Positions 56,732-64,000 of a DNA stretch of 64,000 bases are shown piece by piece. Both the position numbers and the translations under genes were made by a program. The stretch is from Undibacterium paludis (lineage in GTDB: Bacteria; Pseudomonadota; Gammaproteobacteria; Burkholderiales; Burkholderiaceae_D). Each line of letters opens with the position of its first letter. Within the stretch, counting starts at the first letter, position 1. The stretch is taken from contig NZ_JAKZHX010000011.1 in the NCBI RefSeq assembly GCF_022568815.1, positions 124,001-188,000 on the forward strand, given 5' to 3'. Below the pieces are notes generated by a model, which was not told where the DNA came from, ran no database searches, and saw only the letters and a list, made by a program, of their open reading frames with translations.

Positions 56732-57166
56732 TTAGTGCGCAACGTGCTCATCTTGATGCGGCCGGGCTTGGGGGCCAAGGTGGGTATCCAGCGCAACTTC
56801 ATAGATGTGAAACAGGTCATTCGGTCCGACTATCTTATCCAGCCAAGCGGCTGGAAACGCCAGCCAGACTCCGTAGACCCGCAACAGGCTCAGGCAGTGC
56901 AGGTCGATGAATCGGGATCCCATGCCGCGTAACTCAGTGCCGTAAATCTGGTTGATCTGTGTACTCAGGCGTACGTTGAGTTTGCCACCGAGCAAGAAAT
57001 TTCTGATGACAAAGAACAAAAAAATCAGTGCATAAGAAACAGCCAAAAATTCAAACCTGTGCGGTACTGTCGTGTTCAACAGCAGCAAGACCGGCATGGC
57101 GATGCACAAGCCTGCAGCTGCAAAATAGGCCAGTAACACCAGGCTGACACGCTTGTCGGCAGACAC
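56732..57166 (-). CDS. membrane protein with two N-terminal helices
   Basis: Protein of 144 residues with two hydrophobic segments (about 9-30 and 39-58) followed by a soluble C-terminal half. It starts immediately before the stop of the 320-residue membrane protein gene, so the pair is coupled and probably forms one inner-membrane complex. Family not recognised. Confidence 0.6.
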   Translation of the reverse strand: MSADKRVSLVLLAYFAAAGLCIAMPVLLLLNTTVPHRFEFLAVSYALIFLFFVIRNFLLGGKLNVRLSTQINQIYGTELRGMGSRFIDLHCLSLLRVYGVWLAFPAAWLDKIVGPNDLFHIYEVALDTHLGPQARPHQDEHVAH

Positions 57167-58129
57167 TCAGATTCTCCAGTTGACTGCAATGGCCATGCAA
57201 ATCAGGGCGATCAGGGCACAGATCTTGACGCGTGGATTCCAGACGACTTCGCGAAAACTTTTTTCGGGCCCCACGCCTTTCACGTAAGCGCGGTAATGCT
57301 GGGTGACATGGGCAATCAGGTAAATCATCAGGGGTATGATCACGAGAGAAATCCGGCCCAGCCGGCTTGCCTGCTCCACCAGGTGGTAGGCTAATGCCAG
57401 TCCGAACGTGGTACCGCTCATGCTCAGCAGATACGCCATGTGATGGCGATCATATTTACCACCCAGCATCACGTAACTATGATCTTCAGTCGCGACTGTC
57501 GATACTTCCAGCATGGATGTCAGACGCACGGCATAAATCAGGACGCCAAACATGTATACCAGAACAATTTGCGTCGCATACAGGGGCAACATCGTGTCAA
57601 GTGTACCGGCGACCACTGGAATCAGGTAAAACAGCGGAAAACACAGCAAATCCACCATCCAGATCTGTCGCAATATCAAGCCATACACCAACGCCAGTGC
57701 TGCCATGGATAGCACATACCAACTGGTATGTATGCCACGTGTATATAAATTGGCCAGCACGGCAGCTGTGGTAAACAGGACGATGGCAAGGCAGGCAATC
57801 ATGCGCCAGTCAAAAATTTTTGCCAGTTTTTTCTCGGCGTCTGACAACAGGCGGACATTTTTCTTGATACTTAGCGCAGTGATCAGTAATTCAGAAGCAA
57901 TTCCAGCAAGCAGAAATGGGAAGAAAAACCAGAACGTAACAGTCAGAAAATTCAGGTCAAATAATTTTCTGCCATAGAAAATGCCCATTAATGCAAAAAA
58001 GCCCGAAGCCCAATGTGGCCATCGGGCGAGTGTCCAATACTCCATTTGCTGTCCTAAGTGTACATTTCTTGATGTTTGCTGCGCCAGTACGCTGGCACCC
58101 TGATTATCAGGCGTCAGCGTTAATTTCAT
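57167..58129 (-). CDS. polytopic membrane protein, about nine helices
   Basis: Protein of 320 residues with about nine hydrophobic segments from residue 35 to 320 and a short polar N-terminus. Overall topology resembles UbiA-like prenyltransferases, but the two Asp-rich motifs of that family are missing, so I do not assign it. It heads a four-gene operon on the strand opposite the dot genes and diverges from the DsbA-like gene. A polytopic T4BSS component such as DotA is much larger (about 1,000 residues), so it is not DotA. Confidence 0.6.
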   Translation of the reverse strand: MKLTLTPDNQGASVLAQQTSRNVHLGQQMEYWTLARWPHWASGFFALMGIFYGRKLFDLNFLTVTFWFFFPFLLAGIASELLITALSIKKNVRLLSDAEKKLAKIFDWRMIACLAIVLFTTAAVLANLYTRGIHTSWYVLSMAALALVYGLILRQIWMVDLLCFPLFYLIPVVAGTLDTMLPLYATQIVLVYMFGVLIYAVRLTSMLEVSTVATEDHSYVMLGGKYDRHHMAYLLSMSGTTFGLALAYHLVEQASRLGRISLVIIPLMIYLIAHVTQHYRAYVKGVGPEKSFREVVWNPRVKICALIALICMAIAVNWRI

Positions 58130-58277
58130 TGAGCATAGTTTAACTCAATATAAATACAAAATAAATCGTTTAAAAAAAGAATAATTATGTGTAAATTTGG
58201 CTTTATTTTTGACGGTAAATTAAATTATCATTGATATACAATGAAATATTGAAAATGTCTGAAAACATGAACGGGTT

Positions 58278-58955
58278 ATGGCGAAAATTGGTATGTACAG
58301 TAATTTAATTAGAATTTTTGGAATCGCAGTGATGCTTTCAATGCTGTCGGCTTGTGGCGATACGGGCAAGGCCAGGCAGATGATGGAAGGGGCGATCGCG
58401 GCGCAGCCTGAAGAAAAGAAAATCATCGAATTCTTCATGTACACCTGCCCGCATTGCAAAAATATGGAACCGACAGTCAATAGTTGGCAGGCAAAACAGT
58501 CGATATTGTTTCAGCAGGGGATCTATACTTTCGAGCAAATCCCGGCGATCTTTTCTGCAAATTGGGGAAGTGAAAGCAAGAATGGTGAAAGAGAAGCCAT
58601 CATCTATTACACCTTGCGCAGGATGGGACTGGAATTATCGCTGAGAGCACATGTTTTTGCTGCCATCCAGGACAAGAGCCTGGATGCCAGTGATCCGCAA
58701 TCCATTGCTGCCTTTCTGGCCAAAGAGGGTATTCCGGCGCAAGAATTCAACAGCACAATGAAAAGTGCAGAAGTCAAAGCTGATGTAGGTCGTGCAGAAC
58801 AAATGACGCGTCAATACGGCGTCTTCTCGGTACCTGTATTTATACTGTTTAACCGCAGCATCATCATGGCGCAAGACTATGCGGACAATAATGCGGTGGA
58901 GGCTGCCTTGCTCAGTACAGTGAAGCAGCATTACACACAGGCCGGCGCAAAATAG
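58278..58955 (+). CDS. DsbA-like thioredoxin-fold lipoprotein
   Basis: Protein of 225 residues with a lipobox LSAC (Cys26) and a DsbA-type thioredoxin domain: active site C57-P-H-C60, cis-Pro in FSVPVF near residue 181, and an inserted helical domain between. CPHC is the DsbA dithiol. It should act in the periplasm as an oxidase or isomerase, tethered to the membrane. A dedicated DsbA2 is needed for disulfide formation in the Legionella Dot/Icm system, so proximity to the dot genes fits a folding role for core proteins. The start at 58278 has a weak ribosome binding site. Confidence 0.82.
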   Translation: MAKIGMYSNLIRIFGIAVMLSMLSACGDTGKARQMMEGAIAAQPEEKKIIEFFMYTCPHCKNMEPTVNSWQAKQSILFQQGIYTFEQIPAIFSANWGSESKNGEREAIIYYTLRRMGLELSLRAHVFAAIQDKSLDASDPQSIAAFLAKEGIPAQEFNSTMKSAEVKADVGRAEQMTRQYGVFSVPVFILFNRSIIMAQDYADNNAVEAALLSTVKQHYTQAGAK

Positions 58956-59005
58956 CTGACAGAGTAATCAGGCAAAACCCTTGCAGCCAGGTCACGCAGG
59001 GTTTG

Positions 59006-59536
59006 TCAGGGCTGTATGATGGAAGTAATCTTGCGCCGTGCGCGTTCACGCAACGAACATTCGCGCAGTTCGTCGGCCAGCTTCTCCAGTCCGTCAATAC
59101 CATAGATACTGATGACAGGTGAGCTGGCGTCAGAAGAGCGCAGCCTGACGCTGCTGTAGCCTGCCAGACGCATGCCCAATGGCTTGTAGACGTCAAAATG
59201 TTCTATAGTAAACAACTCCACACTTTCCAATAATTTTGAAAGAACACCACGTTCTATCTTGATGCGCTGTGTGGTGATATGAAAAGTGACGGCTATGCTC
59301 TCCAGCCAGTAATACACATAGGCTATGCCTAGCGTACAGAAGACAGCCAGCCATTGCCAGGCGCTGTAGATGACGGCAGGGTGGCCGGAATACAGTATGT
59401 GTTCAGATTCCGCGTCCTGTGCATCCGTTACGGCTCTCAGGTCGGAATTGCAGAAGCGGCATTTTAATGCCCCCACTTTAATGGTCTCGCGACAGATGGG
59501 GCAGGGCATGCTCTGGTCTATGGATGCTTCACTCAT
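59006..59536 (-). CDS. zinc-ribbon PH-domain membrane protein
   Basis: Protein of 176 residues: an N-terminal zinc ribbon with C12, C15, C26 and C29 (CPIC and CRFC), one hydrophobic region (about 58-78) and a bacterial PH-like domain (about 80-165, with TFHITTQRIKIERGVLSK), as in the YdbT/bPH_2 group. AAGGA precedes the ATG at 59536. A weak hairpin between this gene and the convergent DsbA-like gene (58975-59004) may end both transcripts. Function unknown. Confidence 0.75.
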   Translation of the reverse strand: MSEASIDQSMPCPICRETIKVGALKCRFCNSDLRAVTDAQDAESEHILYSGHPAVIYSAWQWLAVFCTLGIAYVYYWLESIAVTFHITTQRIKIERGVLSKLLESVELFTIEHFDVYKPLGMRLAGYSSVRLRSSDASSPVISIYGIDGLEKLADELRECSLRERARRKITSIIQP

Positions 59537-59673
59537 GGATTTCCTTGTGTTTCCTGAAGTGTGGATTAGCCTGGCCGACCGACAGGATTGCCGCCAGCCC
59601 TTCATTCTAATGTGGAATCAGTGCCAGCCAAGTCTGATCTGCATTGTATATGGCTGGACTTGCATGAGCATAA

Positions 59674-60003
59674 CTATTGCTCATCATCGAAGGGTTGCGG
59701 TTTGCAAGTATCAATTTGGGGTGGGCGAATGTCGGAAAAAGGGGCAATTTTCCCACTTGGCAATATATTGGATATGGCCAGCTGTGACGGGGGCTGAGCC
59801 TGTATGCAAACACCTCTGGCATTCACATCGCCATGCTGTAAATGCCAGAGCTCGTGCAAGCTCATCTCCTTGGTATCACGGCGGCCATCGCCATCCATGT
59901 CCAGTATGCTACCCGGCGTGATATTACTGTCTTTCAGGTTGGGTGACAGGTTCGTATTGACTGGTGGCACTGCAGTTACCACTGGTGGATTTGTACTTTT
60001 CAT
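59674..60003 (-). CDS. small protein with EF-hand-like calcium loop
   Basis: Protein of 109 residues with no signal peptide, Pro/Asn/Thr-rich N-terminus, and one calcium-binding loop: D35-x-D37-x-D39-G40-x-x-D43-x-x-E46 fits the EF-hand/dockerin loop at every ligand position. ELWHLQHG follows, and the C-terminus is acidic (PFDDEQ). Two cysteines lie near residues 66 and 100. Family not recognised. Calcium-binding loops are typical of extracellular proteins, and the lack of a signal peptide makes a secreted substrate conceivable. Confidence 0.55.
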   Translation of the reverse strand: MKSTNPPVVTAVPPVNTNLSPNLKDSNITPGSILDMDGDGRRDTKEMSLHELWHLQHGDVNARGVCIQAQPPSQLAISNILPSGKIAPFSDIRPPQIDTCKPQPFDDEQ

Positions 60004-60454
60004 TCCTTCACTTCCTTCTGACTTGCGGGTTTCCAGGTATTACGCATGAGTACGCTGTTGTCAGCCTCGTTCTCAAATGAGTATCTGCACATTACTTAAT
60101 ATTGTTCTGATCTACTGGTCACAATGCATGTGGCGATCAGTTGCCAGTACTATTTACCCCTGTCTGCTCATTCAATCGAAAATGTATTTTCATTTTGTTA
60201 TTGTTGCGCCATTGATTTTCTTACTTTTATTTGTATAATCATTGTATTCTGTTGGCGGCAAATCATCAATCCATGTAATCTGCACAATGCATGTCATCTG
60301 TCTTCGCTACGGTGATAAGGGCAGAAGGCAAGCAAATGAAGACTGGCGAATGCCATGTAGCGGCGTCCTGTGAACATTGCCGGGGTCGTCTTGGGTAATT
60401 TCCATGGACTTTATGGCAGCTTGTTTTTCTCTATTAAGGAATAGGTGCAGGTGA
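60004..60454 (+). other. gene-free gap with strong promoter-like sequence
   Basis: Gap of 451 bases, AT-rich in the middle, with no convincing coding sequence. It contains the promoter candidate at 60212-60239, which would leave a leader of about 210 bases before the gene at 60455. Confidence 0.5.
60212..60239 (+). promoter_or_regulatory. sigma-70 promoter candidate
   Basis: TTGATT (60212-60217), 16-base spacer, perfect -10 TATAAT (60234-60239). It points toward the gene at 60455. Confidence 0.5.
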
Positions 60455-61315
60455 ATGTGGCGGCATGAGCTTGATATGGTTTCTTCCCTGGCGTCGGAAA
60501 GTGCCATCGCGGCACTCATGGATATGGAAAAAATCATCTCCAGCGACGCCGGTGTGCGCGATCCCTTATTTCATACTGGACTGACCTATTCATCTGATAT
60601 GTTGCGGGTGGCAGGTTTTGTCGCACCCATGACTCTGACCAGGGACATTGTGAGGACATTCTCGCAGCCTGTGCTTGGCGAAAATGAGGTGCGAGCTTTG
60701 CGTCGGGCTTTGCTGGTATTGATTTCCTACCTGCGTGATGCGATAACATCCGGCGCCCGGCCTACCCTCTTCCTGTATGAAGAAGCCTTACTGTTATCTG
60801 ACATCTCAGGGCATTTGCCTTCAAGCTGCGGTAGTTTTTTTGCGCCCTATGCGTTTTGGGATGTTGAGGACAACCTTGGCAGGACTGTCAGTGAAGCAGG
60901 CTTCAGTCAGGCACGTGAGGCTTATCAACGGGCTTTGCTTGGCTATCTGCGCAATCGGGATGGCAGTGGATTGTCGGAATTTGCACACATGTTTGAGCAG
61001 GCGGCAATACAGAGTGAAAACTCCTGTAACTATTCGGTATTTCGTTTGCCGGCAGCATTCCTTGCCGTCGTGGCAAGTCAGGATGCTTTTCTCAACCAGG
61101 ATGAAATGCAACTGTTTTCCCTGCTTGATGCTTTTTTCTTCAAGCAAACCACGGTGGCGCGCTGCCCAGATCCAGTGTTGATTTCGCGTTTGCTTCATGT
61201 CATAGGCAAGGCAACAGTTGATGTCCCGCTGGTACTGGAAACACAGGAATATTTTAAACTGGATGGACTGCTCTCGGGATTGAGGGTGTGTAGTCAGGAA
61301 TCGATAAGGGCGTGA
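60455..61315 (+). CDS. hypothetical helical protein, faintly FimL/ChpA-like
   Basis: Soluble protein of 286 residues, almost wholly helical, no signal peptide. The segment LTYSSDMLRVAGFVAPMTLT followed by helices weakly recalls the N-terminal HPt-like modules of FimL/ChpA proteins (type IV pilus signalling), but without a phosphorylatable His at the right place. Two ATGs (60455 and 60476) are possible; AGGTG lies close before the first. Function not assigned. Confidence 0.55.
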   Translation: MWRHELDMVSSLASESAIAALMDMEKIISSDAGVRDPLFHTGLTYSSDMLRVAGFVAPMTLTRDIVRTFSQPVLGENEVRALRRALLVLISYLRDAITSGARPTLFLYEEALLLSDISGHLPSSCGSFFAPYAFWDVEDNLGRTVSEAGFSQAREAYQRALLGYLRNRDGSGLSEFAHMFEQAAIQSENSCNYSVFRLPAAFLAVVASQDAFLNQDEMQLFSLLDAFFFKQTTVARCPDPVLISRLLHVIGKATVDVPLVLETQEYFKLDGLLSGLRVCSQESIRA

Positions 61316-61383
61316 ATAGCGCAGGCTTGTGACAGGGTTAATGTTTCAGGTTAATGATGAAGCAATAATAAAAGGAGGTAATC

Positions 61384-61638
61384 ATGGCATTGCCAGTATT
61401 GGCCGGTATGGCGGCGAGATACATAGGAACAAAAGTAGTGGAGCATGGCATAGAAAAACTGGCTACCAAGGGCATAGAAAGCGTGCTCTCATCGGGTGCT
61501 TTGAAAGAGGGGATGGGCAAGCTCGACCTGGCTGGCAAAATGGATATGCCATTCAGCCCATCAAAAATGTTGATGTCGTCAGTCATGGAGCCTCCGGTAA
61601 AATCATTGATGAAAAGTGCCGCTCCGGCAATGAAGTAA
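61384..61638 (+). CDS. small hypothetical protein with near-perfect ribosome binding site
   Basis: Protein of 84 residues, rich in Ala, Met, Lys and Gly, with an amphipathic N-terminal helix (MALPVLAGMAARYIGTKV) and a Pro/Ser/Met-rich C-terminus. There are no cysteines. The ribosome binding site AAAGGAGGT is nearly a full complement of the 16S rRNA end, spaced well from the ATG, which predicts high expression. Family not recognised. Confidence 0.65.
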   Translation: MALPVLAGMAARYIGTKVVEHGIEKLATKGIESVLSSGALKEGMGKLDLAGKMDMPFSPSKMLMSSVMEPPVKSLMKSAAPAMK

Positions 61639-61908
61639 GGTTTGTGATGATGTTCTGATGTGAAGGGGCAAGCGCACCATGTGCGGCAAGGCCAGGATGT
61701 CTGTCGTCTGCTCAATGCATATCTTTGCATGTATCCATGTCATATAGTACGGACTGTTGTGCCGGTACTTCACATTCTTCGAGTGGACTCGTTCGCCACT
61801 TGCTAGCCAGGGTTAGCAGGCAGATAATCAAGCTATCTGCACTGCGCAGTTTCGTAACGCATGCTCGTCAGTTCTGTGGATGCGGGATTCAACTACACAC
61901 TCAGCGCT

Positions 61909-62241
61909 ATGAAAATTTCGGATCTGGTTTTATATGTCAGAATTTGGTTGCTGATGGCAACGATATGGTTCTTTGCAGCCGCCATCGAAAGATTCAGCTA
62001 CCCATTTCGTTATGATGGGGAATTGCGCGCCGCCGATGTATTAAAACTTACCGGTGATTGCAAGGGATTGGCTGGCGACACCATGATTGCATGGCGCCTG
62101 TCGGCCGACAAGAAGAGTGTTGAGTATAAATGTCCGGCTTCAAAGCCATGGCCGTTTTATTCCACAAGTTCGAGTACTGATTTGCCACCGGCGATCTTGC
62201 GCGCCGTTACCGAGGCTAAAAAAGAAACTGGTAGAAAGTAA
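61909..62241 (+). CDS. small membrane-anchored hypothetical protein
   Basis: Protein of 110 residues with one N-terminal hydrophobic segment (about 4-24) and a small polar domain with a cysteine pair (about 50 and 75) that may form a periplasmic disulfide. Start uncertain: ATG 61861 is also in frame and neither has a ribosome binding site. No family recognised. Confidence 0.5.
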   Translation: MKISDLVLYVRIWLLMATIWFFAAAIERFSYPFRYDGELRAADVLKLTGDCKGLAGDTMIAWRLSADKKSVEYKCPASKPWPFYSTSSSTDLPPAILRAVTEAKKETGRK

Positions 62242-62278
62242 GTGACCAGCCGGACTTTGGGTGGCAGGTGGACATGGC

Positions 62279-63145
62279 TTACATTTTGGGGCCGGTTTTC
62301 GCTGCTGGTGAGTGGTCAAGTTTCTGACTGATCAGATCGAACAGTTCCGGTTCCACCTTGGTCCAGTTATCGCCGTTGAGTGCGGTAACGTTGGCAGTTT
62401 CTTTGGTGGCGGCGTCCTGGTACGGGCCAATTGCACTGAATTGTGAATAGCCACCTGCCTCGCGGCGTAAAGTGAAAAAATCGCCTTCAGCGTCTTTGTA
62501 GGTCCGTTCGGCAAATTTTTCGTCACCTTCGCTGCCATAGCCAAAATCAACCACTTCAAGCTTGGCTGGCATGATGCCGCTGTCTATGTTGCGCTGATGG
62601 GTAGTGGTGTCTTCGATCTGCTCGACAAAGCTCACCTGAAAACTGCCGCCCAGCATCGCGCGCTTGCCGATTTCGGATAAGGCGTCAGTAATCATGGACG
62701 CCGCATTGACGTTTTCCATTGCGACTTCATGGATGTCTACGCTAATCTGGTGTACGGATTTTCCTTCGTCAAGGCCTGGCTTGACGTCAATGGCGACATT
62801 ACCAAATTTTTCCAGCTTATCGACTTCAACGCGAATTTTGTTGTAACGCTCGAAAATATCGGTGCTGATCAGGCATGCACCGGTGACGGTGACAGCCAGT
62901 TCGGGTTTGATGTCAAGGATGCCTTTTTCGCGCAGTATATTGGCGATTTCGACGCGCGCATACATTTGAATCTGTTTTGGATCTTCAAAATACAGCACCC
63001 CTGAAAGGACCCTGTCTTCTTCCGATTCAACAAGTTCAAATATGCGGTCTAGTTGCTCCTGTGCGACAAATTCAGGGTCAACTCCATTACGGCGAAGTAC
63101 CTCAAGAATATCTTCCTCCGTAAGATCAATAGTTGAGCCACTCAT
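62279..63145 (-). CDS. hypothetical soluble acidic protein
   Basis: Protein of 288 residues, strongly acidic, no signal peptide. The N-terminal half is helical (TEEDILEVLRRNGVDPEFV onward), then a beta-rich middle with VAIDVKPGLDEG, and a C-terminal region with AERTYKDAEGDFFTLRREAG. AGAGGA before the ATG at 63145 supports the start. Family not recognised. An N-terminal helical pair of about 60 residues followed by a beta domain would suit a regulator or chaperone. Confidence 0.6.
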   Translation of the reverse strand: MSGSTIDLTEEDILEVLRRNGVDPEFVAQEQLDRIFELVESEEDRVLSGVLYFEDPKQIQMYARVEIANILREKGILDIKPELAVTVTGACLISTDIFERYNKIRVEVDKLEKFGNVAIDVKPGLDEGKSVHQISVDIHEVAMENVNAASMITDALSEIGKRAMLGGSFQVSFVEQIEDTTTHQRNIDSGIMPAKLEVVDFGYGSEGDEKFAERTYKDAEGDFFTLRREAGGYSQFSAIGPYQDAATKETANVTALNGDNWTKVEPELFDLISQKLDHSPAAKTGPKM

Positions 63146-63870
63146 CTTTGTCCTCTTGCTCTCATCAAGCAATTTTTTATTTTTAGCACGCGAGATATTA
63201 CGAAATTAAAGTACGAAAGTCAAACCAATACTGGTAGTAGGCCTATTAGGCTACTGCACTAATATATTCACGCCGCCTACCTTGTTAAGCGAATATCTCG
63301 CAATTGATTTGTATGGTTTCATGCTCTAACCGTGCAGCTCGTATTGCGCATGTTGTCAGGTAAGTATCTAAGGATGTAATGTCAAATTTCAACTACTTCT
63401 TTTGATACTTTATTCTTTCCGTTGGTCGTGATAGTTGTTTGTTCGCGCAAAGCTTGCAAGCCCTCTATTCGTTCTGATGTCAGTCCATATGCGCATGACT
63501 ATCAGGAGTGTCTGCAGCAATAGCGGTGATAAGTTTTTTTGAATTGTAGGGCAGCTGACAGCGACATACATCCCGTCGTTCCTAGTCTTACAAAATGTAA
63601 CATTTTGCCTTGGTGGGACCGGGCCGCTCCCTCTACCATTGTCAGGCAAGCGCTGTTGATTCAGTCTTTTCTTTTTTATCCGAATGAGCACTTGTCCCGG
63701 TCATCAAAAAACTGATCATGGTTTCATGTTCGGCGTATTGGCAATCAAATACTGTATCGCGTGCCTGTGCTGATGATGAGTGGAAGTAGATTCGGAATAT
63801 ACTTGCAAAGTTAATGACCAGGCCACCTTGTTTGCGTGCCTGGTTTGAATTCGTTTTATTTGTTGGAGAC
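63146..63870. other. gene-free gap
   Basis: Region of 725 bases without a convincing gene; open frames here lack ribosome binding sites and coding character. Two small inverted repeats are present: 63236-63254 (agtaggcct/aggctact with one bulge) and 63591-63607 (caaaatg-taa-cattttg, perfect arms). Confidence 0.5.
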
Positions 63871-64000
63871 ATGTACGTGAAATCAAGCAAGCCCGAGTCT
63901 GAAAAAGTCACCAAAGTGGTGAAGCGTGAAAAACGCAAGCCAGCGGTCAAAGAAGTGCCTGTGGATGAGGTGTTTCCTGAATTGATGATAGTCGGGACCA
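63871..64000 (+). CDS. partial gene at window end, Lys-rich N-terminus
   Basis: Open frame running off the window edge. The visible 43 residues are very basic (KVTKVVKREKRKPAV) and then become acidic and hydrophobic (VDEVFPELMIVGT). GGAG lies two bases before the ATG, or eight bases before an in-frame GTG at 63877, which may be the real start. No family can be named from this fragment. Confidence 0.55.
   Translation, partial: MYVKSSKPESEKVTKVVKREKRKPAVKEVPVDEVFPELMIVGT

Noticed and set aside
57167..58129. DotA homologue
   Set aside because: Polytopic but only 320 residues and without the large periplasmic loop; DotA/TraY proteins are several times larger.
63410..63691. Minus-strand open frame of 93 codons in the gap near the end
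   Set aside because: No ribosome binding site, odd composition with several Arg/Lys/Gln runs and no family resemblance; treated as non-coding.
40796..63870. Complete conjugative element
   Set aside because: No relaxase, primase, oriT-like inverted repeat cluster, integrase or attachment site is visible in the window.
63642..63950. Minus-strand open frame of 102 codons
   Set aside because: It overlaps the better-supported partial gene at 63871 on the plus strand, which has a ribosome binding site, and its composition is not protein-like.

Overview
The window looks like part of a chromosome, or of an island in one, from a betaproteobacterium of the Burkholderiales. Reasons are a PhaM-type polyhydroxyalkanoate granule protein, tandem DUF3108 proteins, a PhnM/DUF1045 pair, several periplasmic binding proteins without permeases, and intermediate base composition with AT-rich gaps. 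An Oxalobacteraceae (Undibacterium-like) host is my guess, not something the sequence proves. No tRNA, rRNA, insertion sequence, integrase, relaxase, CRISPR array or prophage was seen.

Region 1 (1-9.4 kb) is housekeeping and accessory metabolism: an alpha/beta hydrolase, an MFS exporter, a divergent LysR regulator/NAD(P)-binding oxidoreductase pair, a 2H-phosphoesterase-like DUF1045 protein, a lone phnM, a SIR2 deacylase and two solute-binding proteins with no permease or ATPase genes beside them.

Region 2 (9.7-18.7 kb) is a compact cluster that appears to make and use a carrier-protein-bound amino acid. It holds a carrier protein, an acyl-CoA dehydrogenase-like flavoprotein, an amino acid:[carrier protein] ligase (a class II aminoacyl-tRNA synthetase homologue), a DUF1839 protein, a GH2 beta-mannosidase-like enzyme and a double alpha/beta hydrolase whose second domain has a Cys nucleophile. 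Most neighbours overlap or nearly touch. A Wzx-like flippase gene is convergent. I infer aminoacyl decoration of a surface or secreted glycan.

Region 3 (18.8-31.5 kb) holds queC, a metallophosphoesterase, a Ser/Thr kinase fused to a universal stress protein domain, two DUF3108 proteins, a third solute-binding protein, phaM, an unrecognised two-gene unit, and padR next to fadH with a clear promoter/operator arrangement.

Region 4 (31.5-64 kb) is dominated by a type IVB (Dot/Icm, IncI Tra-like) secretion locus: dotJ-dotI-dotH-dotG-dotF-dotE, dotP, dotO, then dotD-dotC-dotB-icmT. This order follows Legionella icmM-L-K-E-G-C-D-(J)-B and IncI traM-N-O-P-Q-R-U plus traH-I-J-K. It is flanked by many unrecognised genes: a six-gene, mostly overlapping operon of exported and membrane proteins upstream (37.5-40.5 kb), and downstream a TcpQ/STN-like periplasmic protein, a four-gene membrane-protein operon on the opposite strand, a DsbA-like lipoprotein and several orphans. 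The coupling proteins (DotL/M/N), DotA, IcmF/DotU, the IcmQ/R/S/W chaperones and any relaxase are not in the window. It is therefore either a minimal T4BSS or one whose remaining genes lie elsewhere. Whether it conjugates DNA, injects effectors or targets bacteria cannot be told from what is visible.
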